DNA of 36,662 nucleotides from Candidatus Yanofskybacteria bacterium RIFCSPHIGHO2_01_FULL_41_26 (lineage in GTDB: Bacteria > Patescibacteria > Paceibacteria > 2-02-FULL-40-12 > GWA2-44-9). Within the stretch, counting starts at the first letter, position 1. Each line of letters begins with the position of its first letter. Position numbers and translations under genes: made by a program. Shown here in pieces: positions 14,929-20,666 of this stretch. The DNA lies in contig MGJB01000011.1 in the NCBI GenBank assembly GCA_001794055.1, positions 1 through 36,662 on the forward strand. Direction: 5' to 3'. The notes below the pieces were generated by a model. The model did no database searches. It was not told the origin of the DNA and saw nothing but the letters and a program-made list of their open reading frames with translations.

Positions 14929-14958
14929 ACTTTAACATATCGCTAGACTATTTGTCAA
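14929..14958 (-). promoter_or_regulatory. Promoter of the 43-residue gene
   Basis: On the minus strand TTGACA (14958-14953), 18-base spacer, TAAAGT (14934-14929). It overlaps the divergent tRNA-Glu promoter. Confidence 0.65.
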
Positions 14959-14980
14959 ATTAGGAAAATTAAGTTAAAAT
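14952..14980 (+). promoter_or_regulatory. Promoter of tRNA-Glu
   Basis: TTGTCA (14952-14957), 17-base spacer, TAAAAT (14975-14980); the tRNA starts 14 bases downstream. Confidence 0.7.
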
Positions 14981-14993
14981 ATCCTAATTAAAT

Positions 14994-15068
14994 GGCGCCA
15001 TCGTCTATCGGTTAGGACACATGCTTCTCAAGCATGGAAGCGGAGTTCGATTCTCCGTGGCGCTGCCA
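14994..15068 (+). tRNA. tRNA-Glu (anticodon CTC), CCA encoded
   Basis: Acceptor GGCGCCA (14994-15000) pairs with TGGCGCT (15058-15064), with one G-U at the first pair. Discriminator G and an encoded CCA follow. The anticodon stem CATGC/GCATG holds loop TTCTCAA with anticodon CTC (15027-15029). The T arm is CGGAG-TTCGATT-CTCCG. Confidence 0.95.
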
Positions 15069-15146
15069 TTATGGAAAATTGGTCTTTCGGCGACTAAGTT
15101 GAACGGCTTTTTCCATACTAGGGTTAGATTACTTCCATCCCAGATA

Positions 15147-15174
15147 AAGTTTTCCAATGTTCTCTATCGGCCCA
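15147..15174. repeat. Dispersed repeat, copy 1
   Basis: AAAGTTTTCCAATGTTCTCT followed by ATCGGCCC. It matches copies at 15803 and 16638 with one or two differences. On the minus strand it reads ADREHWKTL. Flanking bases CCAGAT/ATCTGG (15141 and 15175) could close a hairpin around it. Confidence 0.8.
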
Positions 15175-15213
15175 ATCTGGTAATTTCTGCCGGTTTTTGT
15201 TTTAATAATTTTT

Positions 15214-15603
15214 ATGAATAAAGATTTTAAGAAATGGCACGACAAGAAAGCCCATCTTCATGATAAGGGTTCTCGAGTATTCTTTCATGAGCGTGAAGTT
15301 TGGTGGTGTTCAATAGGTTTGAATATCGGTTTTGAACAAGATGGCAAAGGATTTAATTTTGCTCGTCCAGTTTTAGTTTTCAAGAAATTCAACAACGAAA
15401 CGTTCTGGGCGATTCCTCTAACCACCAAAGTAAAAACTGGGAAATATTGGTTTCCTGTTAATTTCGAAGATGGTGTAAAGAGAACTGCCGTTCTTTCTCA
15501 AGTTCGTTTGGTTGATGCCAAGCGGCTGTATCAAAAAATTGGAGTATTAGATAAAGCCGATTATCAAAAATTAACCGAAGAATTCGTTAAGCTTTGTAAG
15601 TAA
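15214..15603 (+). CDS. MazF/PemK-family toxin-like protein
   Basis: The 129-residue protein matches the PemK/MazF fold: FFHEREVWWCSIGLNIGFEQ (residues ~23-42) is the start of the domain, followed by RPVLVFKKFN, FWAIPLTTKVKTGKY and VLSQVRLVDAKRL. Members with this E-W-W start and an N-terminal basic extension are widespread in Patescibacteria. Family members are sequence-specific endoribonucleases that act with an antitoxin. No antitoxin gene is visible on either side; the gaps hold only repeats. TAATAA at 15203-15208 lies 5 bases before the ATG, too close for a standard start site, so the start or the promoter is uncertain. A decayed relative lies at 33146-33298. Confidence 0.75.
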   Translation: MNKDFKKWHDKKAHLHDKGSRVFFHEREVWWCSIGLNIGFEQDGKGFNFARPVLVFKKFNNETFWAIPLTTKVKTGKYWFPVNFEDGVKRTAVLSQVRLVDAKRLYQKIGVLDKADYQKLTEEFVKLCK

Positions 15604-15947
15604 AATAAGTGTGTATATAGTCAGAAACACCCTTGCAGGTGTTTCGAGGCCGAAGCCGTATAGGCTTTAAATGTATCATACGGCTTATAAAAAGTCAATG
15701 AGTTGTCAACATACCAGCATAACCAACATTTTTTAGATAGCCAGACAAGAATCAGGAATTAATAAGGGTTCACTGATAAAACTTTGATAGATATTTCTCA
15801 ACAAAGTTTTCCAATGTTCTCTATTGGCCCTGCCATTAGTGGAATGAGGCAAGCTTTTTAAGCCAGTAATCATTAGGGAATCTGGGTTACTGAGGGTTTG
15901 CCTCATCCCTGTTTTTCTCGACCCCCAAGGGGAATGGAAAACTTTGG
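15604..15947. other. Non-coding stretch with nested hairpins and repeat copy 2
   Basis: No credible gene is seen. Hairpins are GAAACACC/GGTGTTTC (15624-15645) and AAGCCGTAT/ATACGGCTT (15653-15686). Around repeat copy 2, CAAAGTTTTCCA (15802-15813) is inverted as TGGAAAACTTTG near 15934-15946, and ATGAGGCAA near 15843 is inverted as TTGCCTCAT near 15897. The 15797-15953 interval could therefore fold as one large imperfect hairpin. Confidence 0.6.
15803..15834. repeat. Dispersed repeat, copy 2
   Basis: AAAGTTTTCCAATGTTCTCT followed by ATTGGCCCTGCC. On the minus strand it is open and reads GRANREHWKTLLRNIYQSF, ending in a stop at ~15733, which suggests a remnant of a coding C-terminus. Confidence 0.8.
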
Positions 15948-15976
15948 TTGACAAATAAATAAATCTTAAGTAAAAT
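15948..15976 (+). promoter_or_regulatory. Promoter of the orphan gene at 16005
   Basis: Perfect TTGACA (15948-15953), 17-base spacer, TAAAAT (15971-15976). Confidence 0.8.
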
Positions 15977-16004
15977 CACAGCAGAACTTTCAAAGGATTT
16001 ACCG

Positions 16005-16541
16005 ATGATTAGAAAAATAATGTCAATTTTTGAGAGATTCAAAAAAACACCCGAAGAATATAGCGAAGAATATTTCCGCAAGGCACAGGAAGAGGCTAGA
16101 AAATCAGTAGAAAAATTTGAGAGAGAACGAAGCGAAAAGATCGAAGCCATTAGGAATACTAAGGGCTTTGGGGAAGGTGTAATTTCAACTTGTGCTAAGT
16201 TGGAAATTTCACAAGAAGAAGCTGAAAAGATGACTGACGATGTGAGCTTGTATGATTATGAAAGGAAGAAGTTCTATATAAAAGCCAATATTGATCAAAT
16301 TAGAAAGTACGTTAATTCTGAACATCCGAAGGAAATAATTTATACGAATATTAGATCTGACGATCTTGCCCAATTTGGTGATTATGTTATCGATGTGGGT
16401 AATAATGTCATGATAAGATATGACGGTTATGCACAATATCCCGGTTCTCGGGATATGGCTTCTTTTAATTTCATTCCGATGGAATACAAATCAGAATCAC
16501 TGGGAGGATATTTTTCTAAAACCAGATTTTTTCTAAAGTAG
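16005..16541 (+). CDS. Hypothetical protein, charged coiled N-terminus
   Basis: I do not recognise this 178-residue protein. Residues ~8-50 are highly charged and likely helical (KKTPEEYSEEYFRKAQEEAR). The middle has QEEAEKMTDDVSLYDYERKKF, cut here to SLYDYERKKF. The C-terminal half is mixed alpha/beta with many aromatic residues (FGDYVIDVGNNVMIRYDGYA). No signal peptide or membrane segment is seen. It has its own consensus promoter, an AAAGGA ribosome site 7 bases before the ATG and its own terminator, so it is an independent unit. Dispersed repeat copies 2 and 3 lie on either side, as copies 1 and 2 do for the mazF-like gene. This suggests acquisition as a cassette; that is inference. Confidence 0.7.
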   Translation: MIRKIMSIFERFKKTPEEYSEEYFRKAQEEARKSVEKFERERSEKIEAIRNTKGFGEGVISTCAKLEISQEEAEKMTDDVSLYDYERKKFYIKANIDQIRKYVNSEHPKEIIYTNIRSDDLAQFGDYVIDVGNNVMIRYDGYAQYPGSRDMASFNFIPMEYKSESLGGYFSKTRFFLK

Positions 16542-16546
16542 TTTTA

Positions 16547-16570
16547 GGAGCCTGAAGGCTCCCTTTTAAT
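16547..16570 (+). terminator. Terminator of the orphan gene
   Basis: GGAGCC-TGAA-GGCTCC (16547-16562) followed by CTTTTAATT. Confidence 0.8.
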
Positions 16571-16637
16571 TACTCAAACCGTAAATTCTGGAATATTTAC
16601 TGGGTTTTTAATAAAATAACCATAGATTTCATTGAAC

Positions 16638-16670
16638 AAAGTTTTCCAACGTTCTCTATTGGCCCTGCCA
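16638..16670. repeat. Dispersed repeat, copy 3
   Basis: AAAGTTTTCCAACGTTCTCT followed by ATTGGCCCTGCCA. The minus strand reads GRANRERWKTLFNEIYGYF and stops at ~16580, closely parallel to copy 2. Confidence 0.8.
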
Positions 16671-16723
16671 AAGTTGTGGAAGTTTGGTGCGGGGTCAAGC
16701 ACGGAAGCAGAATTAGATAAAAA

Positions 16724-16882
16724 ATGAATAGCTTAACCGAGAGAGTGGGTAATGTCATAGATGTGGTTGGAGCCATGAAAGATGATGTGGAAGTTATAAA
16801 GATGGATATAGAATTTATTAAACATGACCTAAAGAGTAAGGTGGCAAGAGGTGTAGGTGGGAAATTGTCTAATGAATTTTGA
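16724..16882 (+). CDS. Short coiled-coil protein or gene remnant (52 residues)
   Basis: The ORF starts MNSLTERVGNVIDVVGAM and continues MKDDVEVIKMDIEFIKHDLK, a heptad-like coiled coil. Longer Patescibacteria proteins I know of have such a segment followed by a conserved tail that is missing here, so this may be a truncated copy. There is no good ribosome site, and its stop codon overlaps the -35 box of rplU. A real short product cannot be excluded. Confidence 0.4.
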   Translation: MNSLTERVGNVIDVVGAMKDDVEVIKMDIEFIKHDLKSKVARGVGGKLSNEF

Positions 16883-16907
16883 CAAAATATGTATAATCGG
16901 CTAATAT
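16879..16907 (+). promoter_or_regulatory. Promoter of rplU (predicted leaderless transcript)
   Basis: TTGACA (16879-16884), 17-base spacer, TAATAT (16902-16907). The start point near 16914 is only ~3 bases before the ATG. A TATAAT at 16892-16897 has no matching -35 at usual spacing. Confidence 0.7.
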
Positions 16908-16916
16908 ATACAAACA

Positions 16917-17249
16917 ATGACTTTTGCGGTTATTAAAACAGGTGGCAAGCAATATAAGGTCGCCGAAGGCGACGTTTTAAGGGTTGAAAAACTTGCATCC
17001 ATAGACGGGTCTGCCTCCGGCGGAGAGGGTGGCGATGTCGTTTTTGAGGATGTTCTGTTGGTGGTTAATGGTGAAGTGAGGCTTGGAAAACCGATTGTTT
17101 CAGGAGCCAAGGTTACAGCTAAGATTTTAGAAGAAGGAAAGAGCAAAAAGAAAATGGTTTTCAAATATAAATCCAAAACTCGCCAGCACAAGAAAAAAGG
17201 CCACCGTCAGCCATACACCAAAATTCAAATAACAAAAATCATTGCTTAG
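16917..17249 (+). CDS. rplU: 50S ribosomal protein L21
   Basis: L21 binds 23S rRNA early in large-subunit assembly. The 110-residue protein begins with the family signature FAVIKTGGKQYKVAEGD and ends with KSKTRQHKKKGHRQPYT. Between KLASIDGSASGGEGGDVVF and the normal strand EDVLLVVNG, the SASGGEGG loop is encoded by a GC-rich palindrome and appears inserted. The usual partner rpmA (L27) does not follow. The gene has its own promoter and a terminator whose loop contains the stop codon. Confidence 0.95.
   Translation: MTFAVIKTGGKQYKVAEGDVLRVEKLASIDGSASGGEGGDVVFEDVLLVVNGEVRLGKPIVSGAKVTAKILEEGKSKKKMVFKYKSKTRQHKKKGHRQPYTKIQITKIIA
17011..17028. repeat. GC-rich palindromic insertion inside rplU
   Basis: CTGCCTCCGGCGGAGAGG is a palindrome-type insertion encoding SASGGEG. 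Confidence 0.55.
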
Positions 17250-17263
17250 AGCAATGATTTTTT
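17234..17263 (+). terminator. Terminator of rplU, overlapping its stop codon
   Basis: AAAAATCATTGCT-TAG-AGCAATGATTTTTT. The three-base loop is the rplU stop codon itself. Confidence 0.9.
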
Positions 17264-17285
17264 GGTTATGCTATGATTATTTTAT

Positions 17286-17627
17286 ATGACAATCAATTAT
17301 GACGACTTTGAAAAAATTGATATACGCATGGGTAAAATTATTGATGTCCAAGATTTCCCCGAAGCGAAAAAACCAGCTTTCAAATTGAAAATAGATTTCG
17401 GTTCGGAGCTCGGGGTCAAATCTTCAAGTGTTCAGGCGGTCGGGGCACACACAAAAGAAGAGCTTTTGGGCATGTTGGTCTGTTGTGTCGTTAACTTTCT
17501 TCCGAAAAGAATCGGCCCGTTTACCTCGGAAGTTCTTACGTTGGGATTCAGGAATACTAACGGCATCGGCTGGGTTTTGATAACTCCGTCGAAAGATTCG
17601 GTTAAGATGGGGGATAAATTAGCTTGA
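17286..17627 (+). CDS. csaA: tRNA-binding domain protein CsaA
   Basis: CsaA-type proteins are dimers of an OB fold that binds tRNA and unfolded proteins. The 113-residue protein follows the family throughout: NYDDFEKIDIRMGKIIDV, KPAFKLKIDFGSELG, SSSVQAVGAHTKEELLGM and VNFLPKRIGPFTSEVL. The length is normal. An extended -10 element TGC-TATGAT (17272-17277) places the transcript start ~2 bases before the ATG. The downstream promoter begins inside its final codons. Confidence 0.88.
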   Translation: MTINYDDFEKIDIRMGKIIDVQDFPEAKKPAFKLKIDFGSELGVKSSSVQAVGAHTKEELLGMLVCCVVNFLPKRIGPFTSEVLTLGFRNTNGIGWVLITPSKDSVKMGDKLA

Positions 17628-17652
17628 CAACATATAGACTTTGAATTAAGAT
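17624..17652 (+). promoter_or_regulatory. Promoter of attenuated operon 1
   Basis: TTGACA (17624-17629), 17-base spacer, TAAGAT (17647-17652). The predicted start is near 17659, 5 bases before the leader-peptide ATG. The -35 box overlaps the csaA stop codon. Confidence 0.75.
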
Positions 17653-17663
17653 ATATTATCAAA

Positions 17664-17732
17664 ATGAATATAAGGTTCAGCACAAATTGGCATTATTACT
17701 CAACATTCTCTCGTGAAAGAGGGTTGAGTTAA
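17664..17732 (+). CDS. Leader peptide 1 (22 codons, Trp-His-Tyr-Tyr run)
   Basis: The frame ATG (17664) to TAA (17730-17732) encodes a 22-residue peptide. Codons 8-15 read NWHYYSTF, and the tail is SRERGLS. It starts about 5 bases after the predicted transcription start. The Trp-His-Tyr-Tyr codons (17688-17699) end exactly where the first hairpin begins, as expected for a regulatory leader peptide whose translation is monitored. A very similar leader precedes the second ligase operon. Confidence 0.72.
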   Translation: MNIRFSTNWHYYSTFSRERGLS

Positions 17733-17793
17733 TGTCTTTACTTCCTAATTTTTGACATGAATTTAGCCCCCTCTCACGAGGGGGCTTTCGTTT
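17698..17793 (+). promoter_or_regulatory. Transcription attenuator 1 (alternative hairpins plus terminator)
   Basis: Hairpin 1:2 is ACTCAAC/GTTGAGT (17698-17704 with 17723-17729), with CTCT/AGAG inside. The terminator is AGCCCCCTC-TCAC-GAGGGGGCT (17765-17786) followed by TTCGTTT. The segment CTCGTGA..GAGGG (17710-17723) can instead pair with CCCTCTCACGAG in the left half of the terminator, with a 2-base bulge. A ribosome held at the aromatic codons would cover strand 1 and favour this antiterminator. The pairings are seen; the direction of regulation is inferred from classical amino-acid attenuators. Confidence 0.75.
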
Positions 17794-17829
17794 GGGAAGC
17801 CCAGTTCTTTCAAAGGAGGACAATATCAG

Positions 17830-18810
17830 ATGAGTAACCTAGAAAAGCTGATTAGGTATCTTTCTGACGGGATAGTCTCTCAACCGATTGGAGCAACCAT
17901 CGGCGTTGAAGTAGAGACGTCATTCGTAGATGAAAAAGGTGAACCCATTACAGTAGGAAAGTCTCAGGAGGTATTGAGGCTCATGTGTGATGAGAATGGT
18001 TGGAAAATTAGCAAAGTTAAAGGTGAGTTGGTAGCTGAGATTGTAGATTCTTTTGGAAATAGAATCTTATACGAGTTGGGAAGGCAGAATCTTGAATTCG
18101 CTGCGGCGCCATCAGATAGAAGTGGCGTGTATCTCCTGGGGGATTTATTAAAAGAATTATACAAGTCAGCTCAAAAAGCCGCAGCATTTCCAGTATTTAA
18201 GCCAGTATTGGAAACAAGAGATGATCTATTGATAATCCCAGATCAACGGGATGCAACCTGGCTGGAGCTGGATGGCCGCGAGGCATTAGAGCTACTGGCA
18301 AGAATTTCGGCGGTGCAGTTTACTATTTCTGTTCCGAGCCCGGGATCTGCTATCGGATGCTTAAATATGCTCGGAGAAAATATTGGCAAATTCTTGAGAC
18401 TCTATCCCCAAGAAGAGTATTGGAGAAGATACATTAACGAATCTAAGGCCAACTATCACGCACTTAGGTATGGAGGGCCACTGTTTTTCAAAGACTTGAA
18501 AGACTACTGCGAACAGCTTGCCAAACATGATGTAGTCGTTGGACCGAAACTTGTCCCGTTCGAAGAAGTTGAAAATCTGGATATCCCTCTTTTCTTACGC
18601 TCTATCTGGTGGTACTTTAGACTAAAGCGTTACGGTGACAATCTTTGTATTGAAGTCCGGCCGCTTGGGCGTTGGGATGACAGGAGTATTACTTATTATT
18701 TGTGGTATATAGTGCTGGATACATTGAAGGTGGTAGATTGGGGATACTCAGAATACTCAAGTTGTAATTGTAATCACTTGCCAGACCCGAAGCGTCCCGA
18801 AAGTTACTAA
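17830..18810 (+). CDS. GCS2-type (glutamate-cysteine ligase-like) carboxylate-amine ligase A
   Basis: The 326-residue protein has the features of the glutamate-cysteine ligase superfamily, which activates a carboxylate with ATP and joins it to an amine. It has the N-terminal GVEVETSFVD (residues ~25-34, acidic metal ligands), ELGRQNLEFAAAPS (~87-100) and the late CIEVRPLGRWDD (~274-285) with the conserved Glu-x-Arg. SSCNCNHLPD near the C-terminus has two cysteines and a histidine. A strong AAGGAGG (17813-17819) precedes the ATG by 10 bases. It is the first structural gene behind attenuator 1. The actual substrates are unknown; the protein is divergent from true GshA and EgtA. Confidence 0.65.
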   Translation: MSNLEKLIRYLSDGIVSQPIGATIGVEVETSFVDEKGEPITVGKSQEVLRLMCDENGWKISKVKGELVAEIVDSFGNRILYELGRQNLEFAAAPSDRSGVYLLGDLLKELYKSAQKAAAFPVFKPVLETRDDLLIIPDQRDATWLELDGREALELLARISAVQFTISVPSPGSAIGCLNMLGENIGKFLRLYPQEEYWRRYINESKANYHALRYGGPLFFKDLKDYCEQLAKHDVVVGPKLVPFEEVENLDIPLFLRSIWWYFRLKRYGDNLCIEVRPLGRWDDRSITYYLWYIVLDTLKVVDWGYSEYSSCNCNHLPDPKRPESY

Positions 18811-18831
18811 CGTGAGAGGATAATTAGCCAA

Positions 18832-18863
18832 TCTCGTCATACTACGATCGTAGTATGACGAGA
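18832..18863. repeat. Perfect 32-base palindrome before the amidotransferase gene
   Basis: TCTCGTCATACTACGA and its exact complement meet at the centre CGATCG. A TATAAA at 18867-18872 would put a transcript start at ~18879, so the palindrome would cover the -17 to -48 region, a plausible operator. It has no T-tract on either side. Confidence 0.75.
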
Positions 18864-18879
18864 CTATATAAAAATAAGT

Positions 18880-19653
18880 ATGAAAAAGAAAAAATTAAAG
18901 ATTCTGTTTCTCGATATTTTGACTGATAATAAATATCTAAGAAAGGATATTGAGGAAAAGGTATATAACGGGAGCACCTATGCCGAAGAAATGAGAAAGG
19001 CTTTAGGTTTGAAAAAGAACCAATTTGTTTCCAAAGATGCTTCAAAAGGAAAACTGCCTAATCCTAACAATTACTCGGCTATTGTTATTGGTGGGTCGGT
19101 TAAGGATCCAGTTAAAGGTCAGGAAAAGCCATGGATGTTTAGGGTCTATAAGGTTATAAGATCCGTCCAGAAAGAAGGCATACCGCTTTTGGGCATTTGT
19201 GGCGGTTTGCAATTTGCAGTTAAGGCTCTGGGTGGGGAGGTTGTATATAATTCCAAAGGCAGAAATTTTGGAAGCGCTCCGACCAAGCTTACTAAAGATG
19301 GCCAAAAAGATCCGTTGTTTAGGGATTTGCCATCAAGCATTGTTGTTCAATCAAGCCACAAATGTATTGCTAAGGGGTTACTTCCGGATTGGAGGTTGTT
19401 AGCTCGATCTGATAAGTCGCCATTCGATGGGATTGCAATAGGTGATAATATAAGGTTATTACAGTTTCACCCGGAGATGAGTGTGGGTATTGCCAGGGGA
19501 ATAGCAAACATGAGGAAGGAGTCTTTCGTTGGTGAGGGATTTGTAAGTAAAGATAACTTCCCCAAACTAGTTAAGTCTTTAAAAGATACAACTAGGGGTG
19601 GCAAAAAGATTCTGAATAACTTTTTGAAGTATTATGTTAAGCTAAGCAATTGA
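18880..19653 (+). CDS. Class I glutamine amidotransferase-like hydrolase
   Basis: The 257-residue protein has the class I GATase fold. The nucleophile elbow is LLGICGGLQFAVKALGG, with Cys in GICGG (residues ~105-109). The catalytic His-Glu pair is LLQFHPEMS (~187-195). It has no synthase domain, so it is a stand-alone enzyme of the GMP-synthase-like GATase group. Known stand-alone members hydrolyse glutamine or gamma-glutamyl bonds (for example plant gamma-glutamyl peptidase GGP1). Sitting between three GCS2-like ligases, a gamma-glutamyl transfer or removal role is plausible but inferred. No Shine-Dalgarno is seen; a TATAAA 7 bases upstream of the predicted start suggests a leaderless message. 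The C-terminal ~60 residues are basic and without a recognised motif. Confidence 0.72.
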   Translation: MKKKKLKILFLDILTDNKYLRKDIEEKVYNGSTYAEEMRKALGLKKNQFVSKDASKGKLPNPNNYSAIVIGGSVKDPVKGQEKPWMFRVYKVIRSVQKEGIPLLGICGGLQFAVKALGGEVVYNSKGRNFGSAPTKLTKDGQKDPLFRDLPSSIVVQSSHKCIAKGLLPDWRLLARSDKSPFDGIAIGDNIRLLQFHPEMSVGIARGIANMRKESFVGEGFVSKDNFPKLVKSLKDTTRGGKKILNNFLKYYVKLSN

Positions 19654-19660
19654 TTGAAGG

Positions 19661-19689
19661 TTGACCCTAGTTATGACTTATAGTAATAT
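19661..19689 (+). promoter_or_regulatory. Promoter of attenuated operon 2
   Basis: TTGACC (19661-19666), 17-base spacer, TAATAT (19684-19689). The predicted start is near 19696, 4 bases before the leader ATG, the same geometry as operon 1. Confidence 0.72.
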
Positions 19690-19699
19690 CAACTTAACC

Positions 19700-19774
19700 A
19701 TGAATTTATTCAAAAACACCAACGTTAACTTTTATTGGTTTACCGAAAGCCTCTCTCGAGGAAGGTGTTTTTGA
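19700..19774 (+). CDS. Leader peptide 2 (24 codons, Phe-Tyr-Trp-Phe run)
   Basis: ATG (19700) to TGA (19772-19774) encodes 24 residues. Codons 8-16 read NVNFYWFTE and the tail is SLSRGRCF. It resembles leader 1 in the N-terminal MN, the aromatic cluster after a TN motif and the SR-x-RG-like tail. The aromatic codons occupy 19730-19741, just before the hairpin arm at 19750. Confidence 0.72.
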   Translation: MNLFKNTNVNFYWFTESLSRGRCF

Positions 19775-19827
19775 TGCTCTAAGTCTTTTCTAAATCAAAA
19801 GCCTCTTCCTCGGAAGGGGCTTTTTGA
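19712..19827 (+). promoter_or_regulatory. Transcription attenuator 2 (alternative hairpins plus terminator)
   Basis: The early stems are AAAAACACC/GGTGTTTTT (19712-19720 with 19764-19772) and CCTC/GAGG (19750-19753 with 19758-19761). The terminator is ATCAAAAGCCTCTTCC with GGAAGGGGCTTTTTGAT (about 19794-19827). CGAGGAAG (19757-19764) can alternatively pair with CTTCCTCG (19804-19811), which would open the terminator. The logic is the same as attenuator 1 although the bases differ. Confidence 0.72.
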
Positions 19828-19883
19828 TACTCGACCTTGCTCAGTATCACCTTTCCGAATTCGGCACCTTAACAAGGAGGCAG

Positions 19884-20666
19884 ATGAAAGAACAAAACGA
19901 GCTAAGTTTGTTTTTATCCAAATTTAATTTTCGGCCGGAATTAGAGGGCTTTATTGGAGTTGAAAGAGAGTACTTTTTAGTTTACGGAGGGGGATTAGCC
20001 TCTGGCACGTATGCTCCGCACGCTAAACGATTCTTGAAGGCTATAGGCGACGCAAGATGGACCTATGAACTTTCTGCATATCAAGTTGAGTCGAGGACCA
20101 ACCCCCAATTAGATTTATCTGCCATTAAGCTAGAAATATTGGAAAATGAAAATTTGGGCGGTCAGACAGCGAGAGGCTTGGTTCTAAGATTGGTAAATAA
20201 AGAAGTGGCTAGTTTGTTGTATCCATTGGAAATATATCCGGATCCAAGGTATTTAGAAATTTCTAAAAATATCTCTAGAGAAAAACTCGATGCTGCTAGC
20301 CGGGTTACTGGAACTCATATTCACATTGGCACAAAAAATATAGACCAAGCTATAGCTGTAAATAATTCCCTCATTGACCATCTTGATAGGTTTTGTGTTT
20401 TGGGAGACCACTCTGGCGGAGAAAGGTTGAGGTTATATAGGGTAATAGCTGAAAATTGGCAGCCTATTGTGTATCAGAACCCAGAACACTTGTTTGAAAT
20501 TGCTAGATCAGAAAGATTTATCGATAACCCCAGAAATTGCTGGAAGCTCATAAGGATTAGCGTTCATGGTACTGTTGAATTAAGAATGTTTGGTTCAACC
20601 GATAACGTTGATGAGATACTAGAATGGGTCTCGATTGTTAAATCCGTCACGGAGGAGGTGCTCTAG
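19884..20666 (+). CDS. GCS2-type carboxylate-amine ligase B
   Basis: The 260-residue protein is a second ligase of the glutamate-cysteine ligase superfamily. It carries GFIGVEREYFLVYGGG near the N-terminus, GTHIHIGTKN in the middle (the conserved THxH strand) and GTVELRMFGSTDNVDEILEW near the end. The open frame extends back to 19824 through the terminator, but AAGGAGG (19874-19880) and the ATG at 19884 mark the start. It is shorter than typical GCS2 proteins (~370). Its stop codon TAG overlaps the GTG start of the next gene by one base, so the two are translationally coupled and probably act together. Confidence 0.68.
   Translation: MKEQNELSLFLSKFNFRPELEGFIGVEREYFLVYGGGLASGTYAPHAKRFLKAIGDARWTYELSAYQVESRTNPQLDLSAIKLEILENENLGGQTARGLVLRLVNKEVASLLYPLEIYPDPRYLEISKNISREKLDAASRVTGTHIHIGTKNIDQAIAVNNSLIDHLDRFCVLGDHSGGERLRLYRVIAENWQPIVYQNPEHLFEIARSERFIDNPRNCWKLIRISVHGTVELRMFGSTDNVDEILEWVSIVKSVTEEVL

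Noticed and set aside
15797..15953. Integron-type attC recombination site
   Set aside because: The ends only partly fit the RYYYAAC/GTTRRRY pattern, no integron integrase is in the window, and copies 1 and 3 do not share the same overall fold.
16892..16897. TATAAT as the -10 box of rplU
   Set aside because: It lies only 7 bases after TTGACA and has no other suitable -35; TAATAT at 16902 gives the normal 17-base spacing.
17659..17829. T-box riboswitch upstream of the first ligase gene
   Set aside because: There is no T-box sequence or Stem I specifier loop; the leader ORF with alternative hairpins explains the region better.
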